A stretch of DNA of 42,458 nt from an uncultured Eubacteriales bacterium (GTDB lineage: Bacteria; Bacillota; Clostridia; Oscillospirales; UBA644), in contig CAUHAO010000015.1 of assembly GCA_959604355.1 (NCBI GenBank), forward strand, positions 1-42,458. The letters run 5' to 3'. Made by a program: the position numbers and the translations under genes. Below are positions 7,934 to 17,138 of the stretch, piece after piece. The first letter of the stretch is position 1, and each line of letters opens with the position of its first letter. The notes beneath the pieces were generated by a model, which worked only from the letters and a program-made list of their open reading frames with translations, was not told the origin of the DNA and did not search any database.

Positions 7934-7962
7934 ATTATATCACAAGAAGAAGTCCTTGTCAA
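7934..7962 (-). promoter_or_regulatory. Consensus promoter of the oxidative-stress cluster
   Basis: A perfect TTGACA (7957-7962), 17-bp spacer and TATAAT (7934-7939) on the minus strand. It lies just upstream of the PerR remnant and about 255 bp before rubrerythrin. No second good promoter is seen between it and rubrerythrin, so it probably drives that gene through the remnant. Confidence 0.75.
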
Positions 7963-8253
7963 TAGTATTTCCGGGAAATATTATACGCCAGGCTGCTTAA
8001 AGAGAATCTATCAGTCACATCATTGTTCCATCGGAACCGCAAGCGTAAATGAAAAAGAAATTCCGTGTTTATATTTTGACCGGTAAGAGAAAGTTCTGTA
8101 TCTCCTTATTGTAAAATATCGTTTTCTCTTGCTCTTAAAAGCAGAACGGTGTTATAAGGGTCTGACGACAGAAAAGATTATGGCATAATGCTGGAAAAAT
8201 ATCAATAGATTGTCTGGTGAAATATTCGCCCTGAGGCGGAGGCAAATTCTGTT
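7963..8253. other. Intergenic stretch without a recognisable gene
   Basis: About 290 bp of AT-rich DNA between the stress-cluster promoter and the TetR terminator. No convincing gene or RNA is seen. A short minus-strand frame ending near 8018 reads YKHGISFSFTLAVPMEQ and might be the tail of a lost gene, but this is too weak to annotate. Confidence 0.5.
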
Positions 8254-8282
8254 GAAAAAATCCCGTTGCTTTTGCAACGGGA
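8254..8282 (-). terminator. Intrinsic terminator of the membrane protein-TetR unit
   Basis: A perfect 9-bp stem TCCCGTTGC (8261-8269) with GCAACGGGA (8274-8282) and a TTTT loop. On the minus strand it is followed by six T. It lies 83 bp past the TetR stop codon. Confidence 0.88.
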
Positions 8283-8364
8283 TTCTCTCCTGCCTATGTA
8301 CGCGAAACGGCACAAGCCACTTCAACAAGCCTGAGAATGGCATTTCACAAAATCAGCATTTTTT

Positions 8365-8967
8365 TCATCGTTTTATATCCCTTGGAATGTCGGGAAAAAT
8401 ACATGAAATCATTAAACGGGCAATTTCATGAACATCCTCGCGACAGTTATTTGCAAGCCACTTTTCCGTAATAGCCGTTAAGCCTCTCAGATAAAACACC
8501 ATCTTGTATTCAGCCTCGCTTTCTGCTGAGCCGAACCTTTTCATGATCGGATTGAAAATATGTCGCAACAAGCTTTCGTATGCCTTATAGGTTCCGATTA
8601 TATCAGGCCTCGAAAGTGCAACAGACAGAACGGCACGGTTATTTTTGATATACTCCAAATAGGGACAAAGGTATTCGGGGGAAATCAAAATCAAATCTTT
8701 TCGTTCTACCGTATTAATTTTGGAAATAAACTCTTTCGGTGTTTCCGAAAAACACTCTAACAGGCCTTTTATTATCTGCTCCGATGTTTCCGCAAGCAAA
8801 TCCGACATCCCTTCATAATGGAGATAGAATGTTGAACGATTTACGCCGGCACGTTTGCACAATTCTTTTACAGTAATAAATTCATATTCTTTTTCGTTAA
8901 GCAAAGAAATGAGGGCTTTATCCATCAATTCTGCCGTATGAAAGTAGTTGCTCTCCGACTTATTCAT
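8365..8967 (-). CDS. TetR/AcrR family transcriptional regulator
   Basis: The 200-residue protein has a TetR-type N-terminal DNA-binding domain (about residues 10-58: ALISLLNEKEYEFITVKELC, then RAGVNRSTFYLHYEGMSDLL), the strongest block of the family. The remaining all-helical part (about 70-200) would bind a ligand and dimerise, and it resembles the C-terminal domain of DhaS-like TetR proteins. Such proteins usually repress adjacent genes until an effector binds. The start has AGGAGGG 7 nt upstream. It begins 18 bp after the small membrane protein gene, so the pair is an operon, and that membrane protein is the likeliest target or effector partner. The ligand is unknown. Confidence 0.9.
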   Translation of the reverse strand: MNKSESNYFHTAELMDKALISLLNEKEYEFITVKELCKRAGVNRSTFYLHYEGMSDLLAETSEQIIKGLLECFSETPKEFISKINTVERKDLILISPEYLCPYLEYIKNNRAVLSVALSRPDIIGTYKAYESLLRHIFNPIMKRFGSAESEAEYKMVFYLRGLTAITEKWLANNCREDVHEIARLMISCIFPDIPRDIKR

Positions 8968-8985
8968 TGATAAGCCCTCCTGAAT

Positions 8986-9348
8986 TTATTCTTCCTCTGT
9001 TATTTCTTTTGCAAGTTCCATAATTTCAAAAGCATATTTCTTTTTACCGGATGAAAGGAGTTTTCTATATATGGGATAATTGATGCCTGCGCCGATAATT
9101 CCGAGAAGACCAATAATAATACCGAGAACCATCATGAAGGTGCTGCCGTCACCGATTATTTTCATGGAAAGGCTCATTCCTGTTCCGAGAATCAATGACA
9201 TTACGATTCCGAAACTGTACGCAAAAATATTTGCCGGTAATTTTGCCTTAAGGTCTAATTTTTTCAATGCAATTACCTTCGATGTCGACGATTCTTTCGG
9301 TGCATATTCCTTTGCAATAGATTCAGCATAGATTTTGTCCGTGTTCAT
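8986..9348 (-). CDS. Small two-TM membrane protein upstream of TetR
   Basis: A 120-residue protein starting MNTDKIYAE. A longer frame begins further upstream, but this ATG is preceded by AGGAGGT at a good distance and the upstream codons look non-coding. It has a charged cytoplasmic N-terminus (about 1-38), two adjacent hydrophobic helices (about 40-62 and 70-95, rich in Gly, Ile and Met), and a charged tail ending EITEEE. I do not recognise a named family. It is co-transcribed with the TetR gene, whose regulator may sense or control it. The absence of transporter motifs or repeats argues against a complete efflux pump. Confidence 0.75.
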   Translation of the reverse strand: MNTDKIYAESIAKEYAPKESSTSKVIALKKLDLKAKLPANIFAYSFGIVMSLILGTGMSLSMKIIGDGSTFMMVLGIIIGLLGIIGAGINYPIYRKLLSSGKKKYAFEIMELAKEITEEE

Positions 9349-9630
9349 AGCACAAGACCTCCTTTGTTTTGGTAATTTTATTATACACCGAAAACAAAAG
9401 AAACGGAACAACACGAATTCGGAAATGTGTTGAATTAAGAATAATTTAATTGACAAATTCCGATTTGTTGATATCGTTATACCATAAGCAAAAAAGCTTG
9501 CAAGGGCATTTTGCGTAGCCGTCAACAGAGCGGAAACGCGCAAGGCGCGGGCTTACCGCTATGTGTGCCGAAGGCTCGCTTCACAGGCAAAGCTCCGCTT
9601 CTTTTTCATGCACCGCAGACGTGCTTCATT
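9349..9630. other. Intergenic stretch without a recognisable gene
   Basis: It separates the TetR unit from the matrix operon. A TATAAT-like box on the minus strand (near 9380) with a poor -35 may start the TetR unit. Otherwise nothing is recognised. Confidence 0.45.
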
Positions 9631-9667
9631 AAAAAAGTCCATTTTGCAAAGCAAGATGGACTTTTTT
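9631..9667 (-). terminator. Intrinsic terminator of the TasA/SipW operon
   Basis: A stem of 17 nt per arm (9631-9647 with 9651-9667) carrying AAAAAAGTCCAT and its complement, with A and T runs on the two sides, so it can work in both directions. It is the first terminator after the 1402-residue protein. Confidence 0.85.
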
Positions 9668-9768
9668 GACAGGGTTGGACAGTTTAGATATTATAGTTTT
9701 TGACTTTGTTATGCCGAACATACAGAGAAGCTTTTCTTAAGATCTGAATAGTACACCTTGAAAAACAC

Positions 9769-12700
9769 TCAGTAACTTATAACGATACAGCATACATCGT
9801 TGCAAACCGGAATACTGTCAACATATCCGACAAATGAAAGAATGTACGTCTCACCCGAAACAGCATCAAATCCATTGCCAAAGTCAACAGTGAAGGGATT
9901 GTTGTCGGCCGGCAAAGTGATGTTTAAGTCACCGACCACAACACTATAACTTCCGTCACTGTCTTTTCTGCTTACTGTCAGGCGAACACCGTTAATTGCC
10001 TCATACTTAAGCGTGATTTCCGTCCCGTAGATATATCCGGGGGTGAGAACCTTATCTGAAGTATCAGCGTCAATTGCACATTCCTGAACATCAATGCAGT
10101 TTAATCGGACCGTAGTGCTCTTTTCATCGGATCTCGGAACGGAGGATGAAACCGCCGGCAACAGGGTCGCCGTAAGTGTTACTTTGCCATCGGTAAGCGC
10201 AATCGGCAACGGAGAATAAAGATCTAACGTGAATTCACCTCTTGTTAATGGGGAAACCGTAATATATCCGCTATTGCTGTAATACCGGATTCCGTCAACC
10301 TCAGCATATGAGCCGTCAGGAAATCCGCCGTCAAACGACAGCTTTATTGCGTACATGTCATTTTCATATGCCGTATTGACAGTAGGTGTACTGCTGTTGA
10401 CAGTAATATCCAGCGTAAACGGTTCGATATTTGTCAAACGTCCTGCGTACACTGCCGTAGCAGTCAGCTGCGTAGCGTCTGCCCCTATATTTACAATTTT
10501 CTTTACAGGCTTTATGGCTTTTCCGAGCTCATTATTTGCGTCATCATAAACGAGTGATATTATTCCGCTTTCGGCTGTATTTTCCGTTCCCACGTAATCG
10601 ACCAGAAATACCAGTCTTTCGAGAATTGTGCCATTTCCGGATTCATTTCGCTCGTAAAGATTTGATGAGCCAAGCTCTGTGAACTGTTCGTCGAGCCTGA
10701 TCGTGTCTATGGGATGGGAAGAATCAGGAACAACATATGAATAATATCTCGGGTTGTTTGCATCCGTGAGATCAATCATAAGAATTCTCGTGCCGGCGGC
10801 AAACTCCTTTGCCGTACCTGCTGAATCAAAGAAGCAAAGCGAGGCGTTCGATCCGGTATATATTTGGGGATTATATTGAGTTGTAACGTCAACGGTATAG
10901 CTGCTGTTACGTGTAATGGATATCGCATCCGGGGTTATATCCGAAACGATACCTTCGTAGTGCTTTCCTGCTTCAATAAATACAGACTGCTTTAGGTGAT
11001 AATATATCAGATTAACTGTTGATTCCTCTGACAGAACATGAAAATAAGCTTCACCGCGGACATTGTATCCGTAATCACTGTAATCATCGGAACATACGGA
11101 ATAAACACAGTTTTCGGGTAAAAATACAAATTCGGCAGAATCGCCATGCTTCATATATATAGTAACAGTTGCGTTTCCAGATTCGTCAGCCTTGATTCTG
11201 CTTGGGTTTGTGACTTCTTCTCCGTTTACGGATATGTTATCGTCAGACAAACCCGTTATAGTATATACTTTGTTTTCACGGAGATTTGAAAAAGTACAGT
11301 TTATTGCAAAATATCTTGCGGAATCGGTATCGCCTTCCACTCTGCAGTTAATTGAAATATTATATCCAACGGGCTCAAAGTAAGCATACAATTCCACAAC
11401 TTTGCCGGTATCAACTTTATATGTATAACTTATACTGTTTGAAAGCAGATTGCCGGATTCATCATACCAGCCATTAAAAGTATAGCCTAAATTTTTATGG
11501 GCAGTTACGTTGATATATGTGCCGGCAGAAGCATACAGCTCTTCGCCTACTGCCGCCGAATCAACGATATAATCGGTTTTGTCGGATGCCTCACCCGTGA
11601 TTACCGATATTTCGGCATAACCGCCTTCGGTGCTTATATCGTATTCCGACGATGTGTTGTTAAAGGTTTTGGAAATGACTCTTTGACGGTATTTCCATTC
11701 TGCAGCAAAAGTAATACCTTCGTCATATGGTATATCAGCAACAAACAACTCAGTTTCGTCATCAGACAGTATACGATATATTGAAAAAGAAGACAAAGAA
11801 ATATCTGTTGAATTTTTTACAAATACAACTTTATGTGCGGCATCTAACATATAGACTTTGTTATCAGCGGTACTTATATACTTCCAGCCTATAAATTCCC
11901 AACCGTCATCAAATTCAGGGGCATGTGAAATATATTCCGGAAAAGAAGGCCCCAATGTAAACTCGCAACCGCCGTCAATACCGTCGTATTGATATTCATA
12001 ATTATTACGAGAATCATAAACAACGGTATTTGCCACATATATCATGTCTACTGGAATTGATGAAGAAATATTTTCGATATCATAAATATACTCTCCTGTT
12101 TCTGCATCATAAACCCAGTCATCAATTGAAACAAAATTATTGCCTATATATGCCCCGACAATCTTTCTGTCGCCCGGCTTCAGGTGAACGGATATATCGC
12201 TGCCTGCCAAAGCCCAACCCGAGCTTCCGCTATCAAAAATAAATGTGCCGTCGTCATTAGTAATGTACAAATGACTGCCGCCATTATTGACAGAATTATC
12301 TATGTTGACGTAATAATATTCCTTGAAACAAATATTATCCAATAAGTTGCCGTAGGTATGGTCTTTTTTTCCGTCTGCTTTGGTTGAGTCGATAGATACG
12401 AAACCGAATATCGATTGATGCTGTACTTCCGGGACAATATATTCATAATTATAAGCAGCTCCGCTATCCAGCTCGCCATAATCGTGCCATTGATCATTAA
12501 GTGAAGAAATTATCCATACAGACCATTCTTCAGTATGAGCAGAATCTTTTTGCCAGCTGAATATATTGCTGCTTAATTCCCACCCTCCGGTAGAATTGAA
12601 TTTCGGAGTATATAGTGTTATTTTATTACTGCAACCTTGTTCCGGAATGTCCCATGCCATATCCGTTTGTGAATGAAGCCAGTCAACAATTTGCATAAGC

Positions 12701-13977
12701 TGATCTCTTGATTGGCGGGTTGCTTTTGTGGGGGCATAATCCTGGTTCGGTCCGATTATCAGAGCCATGGTGTCAAGACCCTGACGGCCTCTGTGAGACA
12801 GGCTCCATCGATACATTTTGCCCGGCTCGGTGTTTACAATTTGGTATAAAGAGCTCTCTTCATCAGCATTTAACTCAACAAATTGATTACCCTCTCTTAT
12901 TGAAGGCGCATTCAATACTGTTACATTTCTTATGACATCTATATTATATGCATTACCCTGTTCCAAATTACCTATTTCAACACGATAATCTGAAGAAGTA
13001 GTACACCAACCAATCCCGGCTTTAGGATTGGAAGAGTTTGCGGCATTTAGATACTGATAAGGCTGCGTTATTTTAACATCATCAAAACCGGGATTTACAA
13101 GCAGGTTGTTACCCTGAGTGTCGGTGAAGCTGAAATTATCAATCAAATTTCCTGCTGTTACAGGATCCTTGGTATATGAAGAATAAAAAGGAGTCAGTAC
13201 AAACAAAATATCCTTATCTGTTTCCGATAAGTAAGAGCCTGTGTATTCACCCCAGCTTGTTTTGTCTGTGCTCATTAACTGTATCTCGAATTTTACAGTA
13301 TGTTCGTCGTCCGGAGTAAATGAAAAAAAAGAACCTGTTGAAGACTCCTCGAATGAAGTTGATTCCTTGAGTTGTGTGGTGTAAACGGTGTAGGGAATCA
13401 TATTGCCTGCTTCGGGGGCGGTTACACCGTTTTCTTTCATCCAATTTATTATCTGATAAAAATGATCTGAACTTGCTGCACTTGATTTTGCATAGTTTAT
13501 ATGAGTATCGTCTGTAATGAAAAGGGCTAATGTATCAACCCCTTCTCTGCCTCGATGATGTAAAGACCATTTGTAATAGTAGCCCGCGTTTAAGGACAAG
13601 CTTTGATATAAACTGCCTGCCTCATTGGCAACTGGTTCGGCGAATTGTACGCCGTCTGAAGCGCCCTCTCCGATGATTTCGGTTATAATAGTAGGGACCA
13701 TATGAGCCGAAGAGCCCTTCAGCATCCAACCAAACTCAATTTTTCCGTTTGTTGCCGTGGTTTCCCATCCGGGCACCAAATCCTTGGTTGCATTTTTCCA
13801 GTTTACATCCGGATATTCGGATTTTAAGTCGGGGTCTTCAAAACCGCCGTTGACTATACTTGATTGTCCGCCCATTAGACCGTTATCTTCGGATTTAAGA
13901 GGTAAGCGGAAGTTATAAAAAAGAACACAAAGCAATAAGACGGAAATACAACGATATAAAGCTTTCTTGATTTTCAT
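9769..13977 (-). CDS. Large secreted surface protein of the TasA/SipW operon (1402 aa)
   Basis: An exported protein with a basic N-terminus and a hydrophobic stretch (about residues 8-25). Two long related N-terminal modules follow. Each starts with an N-x-G-F-[ED]-D strand and contains the same signature (HHRGREGVDTLAL near residue 140; SHRGRQGLDTMAL near 395), with a galactose-binding-like beta-sandwich feel. From about 560 on it is beta-rich. Two segments resemble InlB-type Listeria-Bacteroides repeats (FIGWKY near 695; YTFNGWYDESG near 837). There is no sortase motif, C-terminal anchor helix or catalytic motif. It is the last gene of the operon, 170 bp after the preceding one, and may be an adhesin or the tip or partner of the TasA-like fibre (inference). 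Confidence 0.8.
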   Translation of the reverse strand: MKIKKALYRCISVLLLCVLFYNFRLPLKSEDNGLMGGQSSIVNGGFEDPDLKSEYPDVNWKNATKDLVPGWETTATNGKIEFGWMLKGSSAHMVPTIITEIIGEGASDGVQFAEPVANEAGSLYQSLSLNAGYYYKWSLHHRGREGVDTLALFITDDTHINYAKSSAASSDHFYQIINWMKENGVTAPEAGNMIPYTVYTTQLKESTSFEESSTGSFFSFTPDDEHTVKFEIQLMSTDKTSWGEYTGSYLSETDKDILFVLTPFYSSYTKDPVTAGNLIDNFSFTDTQGNNLLVNPGFDDVKITQPYQYLNAANSSNPKAGIGWCTTSSDYRVEIGNLEQGNAYNIDVIRNVTVLNAPSIREGNQFVELNADEESSLYQIVNTEPGKMYRWSLSHRGRQGLDTMALIIGPNQDYAPTKATRQSRDQLMQIVDWLHSQTDMAWDIPEQGCSNKITLYTPKFNSTGGWELSSNIFSWQKDSAHTEEWSVWIISSLNDQWHDYGELDSGAAYNYEYIVPEVQHQSIFGFVSIDSTKADGKKDHTYGNLLDNICFKEYYYVNIDNSVNNGGSHLYITNDDGTFIFDSGSSGWALAGSDISVHLKPGDRKIVGAYIGNNFVSIDDWVYDAETGEYIYDIENISSSIPVDMIYVANTVVYDSRNNYEYQYDGIDGGCEFTLGPSFPEYISHAPEFDDGWEFIGWKYISTADNKVYMLDAAHKVVFVKNSTDISLSSFSIYRILSDDETELFVADIPYDEGITFAAEWKYRQRVISKTFNNTSSEYDISTEGGYAEISVITGEASDKTDYIVDSAAVGEELYASAGTYINVTAHKNLGYTFNGWYDESGNLLSNSISYTYKVDTGKVVELYAYFEPVGYNISINCRVEGDTDSARYFAINCTFSNLRENKVYTITGLSDDNISVNGEEVTNPSRIKADESGNATVTIYMKHGDSAEFVFLPENCVYSVCSDDYSDYGYNVRGEAYFHVLSEESTVNLIYYHLKQSVFIEAGKHYEGIVSDITPDAISITRNSSYTVDVTTQYNPQIYTGSNASLCFFDSAGTAKEFAAGTRILMIDLTDANNPRYYSYVVPDSSHPIDTIRLDEQFTELGSSNLYERNESGNGTILERLVFLVDYVGTENTAESGIISLVYDDANNELGKAIKPVKKIVNIGADATQLTATAVYAGRLTNIEPFTLDITVNSSTPTVNTAYENDMYAIKLSFDGGFPDGSYAEVDGIRYYSNSGYITVSPLTRGEFTLDLYSPLPIALTDGKVTLTATLLPAVSSSVPRSDEKSTTVRLNCIDVQECAIDADTSDKVLTPGYIYGTEITLKYEAINGVRLTVSRKDSDGSYSVVVGDLNITLPADNNPFTVDFGNGFDAVSGETYILSFVGYVDSIPVCNDVCCIVISY

Positions 13978-14147
13978 TTTTCAGCGGTAAAAATCCATAT
14001 TCCGGACTATGGAAACAACCCGTGCCTCCTTTCGGCCTTGTTTTTATACCATTAAAAATTTGTTAATGTTGCAGCTTTGTAGAAGTCCTGTATATTTACC
14101 ATTATGCCTTTTTATGTCCCGAAAAATCCGGTATTAGGAGCGGTGAC

Positions 14148-14909
14148 TTATGAGAGATTGATTGTACCGTCGTCAGATGCGGTAATAACGCGCGTGTAGT
14201 CCTCGTTTAAGTTCTTCTTGAAGAACACAATTTTGACCGTAGTTCCCGCAACGATATTTTCGGTTGTCGCAGACCCCGTGTGGAGCGACAAATCATTCGT
14301 AACCCTTCCGAAGACGTAATCGTTGGTTTCATCAATCAGAAGCTCATCGGTATTCCATGACAGCCATGCCGTCGCGTCCGCGTCGGCTGCGTATATATAA
14401 AGTACTGCATAATTGCTTCCGACAGCGTCTTCTATATAGTATTTCAGGTTTTCTGTCGGTCTGATAAATATAAACCTTGCCTGCAAAGTCTCGGTGTAAT
14501 CTCCCGTTCCGGTTACCGAAACGGTGATATCTTTTTGCTGCTCATCGCCTGAGAAGCTGTATGACAGAGTTACGTTTGATGATCTGAGGGCACCCTCTGT
14601 CAGCGTGCCGGTTGATGGGCTGATTGTACCGTCAGTCGACGTTGCGGTATAGGTGATATCCGTCTCGTTTATTCTCAAGCTGTCGACATAGTTTCGAAGC
14701 TCGAATGTAACACTGCTGCCAAAGATCTCATATACCGGCGTATCATCAGACCTAAGATAGTCGCTCGAAAAATAAAAATGGTCAGAATCAAGCTCTGATT
14801 GCATACCCTGAGTCGTTATGTATTTTGCAATCGAGGGCGCAAAGCACAGTATGGCCGTCAAAGCCAATGCTGCGGAGATAACTGCAACTGTTATTTTATT
14901 TTTTTTCAT
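14148..14909 (-). CDS. SipW-type secreted protein, TasA-operon component (253 aa)
   Basis: The N-terminus is MKKNKITVAVISAALALTA followed by APSIAKYITT. The A-K-Y-[IV]-[TS] box just after the hydrophobic helix is the hallmark of signal peptides processed by SipW-type peptidase in the TasA/CalY group. The rest is beta-rich and acidic with alternating Thr/Ser strands, as expected for an extracellular fibre or matrix protein. There is no anchor or enzyme motif. It starts 36 bp downstream of the 182-residue protein and is very likely co-transcribed with sipW. The exact role (minor subunit, anchor or regulator of fibre assembly) is unknown. Confidence 0.8.
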   Translation of the reverse strand: MKKNKITVAVISAALALTAILCFAPSIAKYITTQGMQSELDSDHFYFSSDYLRSDDTPVYEIFGSSVTFELRNYVDSLRINETDITYTATSTDGTISPSTGTLTEGALRSSNVTLSYSFSGDEQQKDITVSVTGTGDYTETLQARFIFIRPTENLKYYIEDAVGSNYAVLYIYAADADATAWLSWNTDELLIDETNDYVFGRVTNDLSLHTGSATTENIVAGTTVKIVFFKKNLNEDYTRVITASDDGTINLS

Positions 14910-14945
14910 AACGTGTGAAATCTCCTTTCCCGCCAGATTCTGAAA

Positions 14946-15494
14946 TCAGTCAATTTGCTCCCATTCTGTCGCCAGATAAACGGCATCGGTCAATCCGGAA
15001 AACTGCGCTCCGTTTTGTGAGTCTAACCATTCCGCTCTCAATATATAGTCATGAGCCTGAGCGGTTCCCGGACTTAAAAAAAGCGGACAGTCGTATTCGT
15101 ACTCACGTTTTCCGTCGGCACCGTTACAGGTCCAAACTACGATGACATTTCCATAACGGTCAAGAACGGTAAATCGCAAAGGAAGATTTCCCGTGGTTTT
15201 CAGAATTATTTTATATTTCATTGCCACGCCGGACACACTGTCGTCTGAGTAATTTTGCACTTTAAAGTTGCATTCAACGCTGTCCCCGGGCTTTTTAATG
15301 CCCGAAATATCTATATTGCTATCGGAAACCAAAGAGGGCGAAAAACATGCCACCGACGCAATGGCATCGGCGTGGCCTTCGGAGATGTACTTTGCAGTAG
15401 TTTGACCGATTGATGTAATGCAAAGCAAGGAAACACAAAGAATGATCGCTATGCGCAATAAAATCTGAGAAATCTTACATTTCTGCCAATGCAT
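14946..15494 (-). CDS. SipW-type secreted protein, TasA-operon component (182 aa)
   Basis: It has a charged start, a hydrophobic helix (about residues 12-30) and the box TTAKYISEGHADAIASVA, again the A-K-Y-[IV]-S signature of SipW substrates. The mature part has a strand-rich pattern (PGDSVECNFKVQNYSDDSVS, a typical immunoglobulin-like N-terminal strand pair of TasA-like proteins) and two cysteines that could pair. It lies 54 bp after sipW. Three proteins with this signal in one operon suggest a multi-component extracellular polymer. There is no evidence of enzymatic function. Confidence 0.8.
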   Translation of the reverse strand: MHWQKCKISQILLRIAIILCVSLLCITSIGQTTAKYISEGHADAIASVACFSPSLVSDSNIDISGIKKPGDSVECNFKVQNYSDDSVSGVAMKYKIILKTTGNLPLRFTVLDRYGNVIVVWTCNGADGKREYEYDCPLFLSPGTAQAHDYILRAEWLDSQNGAQFSGLTDAVYLATEWEQID

Positions 15495-15548
15495 AAAGCC
15501 CCCTCCTTCCCGTATTTTTCAAATTAAAAATGTATATATTTATATATA

Positions 15549-16136
15549 TTACAGTTCTTTTCTCAATTCATCATTTTCCGCTTTGATTTTTTCTATTTCT
15601 GCTCTTAGACTGTCAAGTTTTTTGCGTTTGTTGTGTTCTTCAACAAACATCCACGTTATTGTTACTGCCATCAAAATAAAGACTACAGCCATAACAAACG
15701 GCGGGTTGGTGACAAATCTGATGATTTTCCCGCCACCGGGAATCTTTCCGAGATATACGCCTATAACGGCGCTTGAAGAAATAGGTTTGTCCTCTGTGTT
15801 GTTTGCTTCGCCCTTTGTAATGAGCGTATCACCGTCAATAGATGTTATTCTGTGAAGAACATTGCTATGGCCTGTGTTATAAAGTATAATGTCACCGACG
15901 TGCAACTTTCCGGGTTTTCTGACGAATACAAGGTCGTCCGTGGAAATTTCCGGCTCCATACTTCCGCTGAGAACGAAAGATGCTCCGAATCCGAACGGCA
16001 TAGCGACACCCTGCGGATTCTTGATCTTAACTGCGGCGGTAAACACCGCTGCGTAAAGAACAGCACACAGCAGAACAGCGGAAACGCAGTAGCCCACAGT
16101 TTTCAGTATTTTCTTTGTTTTGTTCGTTTGCGTCAC
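15549..16136 (-). CDS. sipW: Signal peptidase I, SipW (ER-type) subfamily
   Basis: A 195-residue membrane serine protease that trims a dedicated set of secreted proteins. It has a first TM helix (about 12-36), then FVLSGSMEPEI with the catalytic Ser59 directly before Met60. VLHRI supplies His95 where ordinary bacterial type I peptidases have Lys; this is the mark of the archaeal/ER-type SipW group. DGDTLITKGEAN is the family D-x-x-T-K-G-D-x-N-like box. A second TM helix (about 146-168) and a charged coiled-coil tail (RAEIEKIKAENDELRKEL) follow. Its substrates are probably the three A-K-Y-type proteins encoded beside it. Confidence 0.93.
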   Translation of the reverse strand: MTQTNKTKKILKTVGYCVSAVLLCAVLYAAVFTAAVKIKNPQGVAMPFGFGASFVLSGSMEPEISTDDLVFVRKPGKLHVGDIILYNTGHSNVLHRITSIDGDTLITKGEANNTEDKPISSSAVIGVYLGKIPGGGKIIRFVTNPPFVMAVVFILMAVTITWMFVEEHNKRKKLDSLRAEIEKIKAENDELRKEL

Positions 16137-16190
16137 GGTGCCACCTCCTACGTTTTTGTCTGTATCCCCTCGCGTTTTTCAGGAAGAAAC

Positions 16191-16215
16191 GGAACGCTTA
16201 CTAACAGAGCGTTCC
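16191..16215 (-). other. Hairpin between the TasA-like gene and sipW
   Basis: A perfect 8-bp stem GGAACGCT (16191-16198) with AGCGTTCC (16208-16215), followed on the minus strand by GTTTCTTCC, which is only a weak T-run. It could act as a partial terminator, keeping the abundant TasA-like subunit above the downstream peptidase (inference). Confidence 0.5.
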
Positions 16216-16245
16216 ATTTCATCGATGATATGTCAAGGAACACAA

Positions 16246-16974
16246 TTAGTCGATCTGGGTTACGGTAATGGTGAGATCAAAATCGATTTCTGTGAAGACC
16301 TTATCGTCGGTAACCGTTCCGGCAATTGCATTGCCAAGATATGTGTCCTTTACGTCGTTGGAGCCTGTACCAAATTCCCAAGACCATGTAAGGGCATAAT
16401 CACCGAAAACCGTGCTAAGATTTGTATTGGCGGGATAGTTCTTGCTGATTTCAGCTCCTTCGAGATAAGCCTCAATATCGGCAAGAGTACCCTGGGCAAC
16501 TTGAGTGCCGCCTTTTGTAAGAGTAAATACAACAGGCGTGTAGTCATTACCGCCCAAGCCGAGTTCGGTTGCCTTAGCAGAATCCTTACCAATCTTAACA
16601 TCGCTGTTAACATTCATGTTAAAAGAAACATTTACGGCAACCTCGGGAGTACCCGTAACACTGAATTCGAGCACGCCTCCTGATGTACCGGGAGCGACAA
16701 GCTCGGCTGTGGAACTGCTTACCACAGAATTTGCAATAGTGCTGCTAACTGATGAATTGTGTGTTGCATACGTGGTTTTAAAGAAATTATCGGATACATC
16801 TTCGGCAGTTACAGTAACGCCCCACTTAGCCACCTGTGCCTGATTATCGTCTGCGCTTGCGGAGGTGACATACTTTGCAAATGTACCGCTCACCATGCAC
16901 ATTGTAAACATCATGACAACGATGAGAATTGCAGCCAGACGAACCATCATGGAACTTCTTCTTTGATTGTTCAT
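16246..16974 (-). CDS. TasA/CalY-like SipW-dependent matrix fibre protein
   Basis: A 242-residue secreted protein. The start used is MNNQRRSSMM, preceded by AGGAG at 6 nt; a longer frame exists but lacks a ribosome site. The hydrophobic helix is followed by GTFAKYVTSASADDNQAQVA, a textbook SipW-dependent signal region, then AKWGVTVTA. The mature domain (about 60-242) is all-beta, rich in Thr, Val and Asn, and ends in LTITVTQID. Family knowledge: TasA-type proteins leave the cell after SipW cleavage and polymerise into biofilm matrix fibres. It is second in the operon, between the inactive peptidase paralogue and sipW. The fibre role is inferred from family and context. Confidence 0.85.
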   Translation of the reverse strand: MNNQRRSSMMVRLAAILIVVMMFTMCMVSGTFAKYVTSASADDNQAQVAKWGVTVTAEDVSDNFFKTTYATHNSSVSSTIANSVVSSSTAELVAPGTSGGVLEFSVTGTPEVAVNVSFNMNVNSDVKIGKDSAKATELGLGGNDYTPVVFTLTKGGTQVAQGTLADIEAYLEGAEISKNYPANTNLSTVFGDYALTWSWEFGTGSNDVKDTYLGNAIAGTVTDDKVFTEIDFDLTITVTQID

Positions 16975-17138
16975 GTTTTTCTCCTGTATCATTTTTGGAT
17001 TTTTTGGCTTTGTCGCTATGTTAGCTCGCGGCAAATTTATGTAAAACGGCCTTATTTATTCCGTTGTTACCTGAAGTATTTTCTCTTTTGCCTTTTGGAT
17101 TTTGCTCTTCTTATCGCATTTGCGCTTACACCACGATG

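Noticed and set aside
7918..7940. A Fur/PerR box at ATTCTCAATTGGAAT beside the stress-cluster promoter.
   Set aside because: The palindrome has two mismatched positions per arm and does not fit the usual TTATAAT-type arms well enough.
8018..8092. A minus-strand tail YKHGISFSFTLAVPMEQ resembling the end of a sensor kinase.
   Set aside because: Only about 17 residues look protein-like and no upstream continuation is found. This is too little to call a pseudogene.
8152..8343. A 63-codon minus-strand frame after the TetR gene.
   Set aside because: It translates straight through the intrinsic terminator at 8254-8282 and has no ribosome site.
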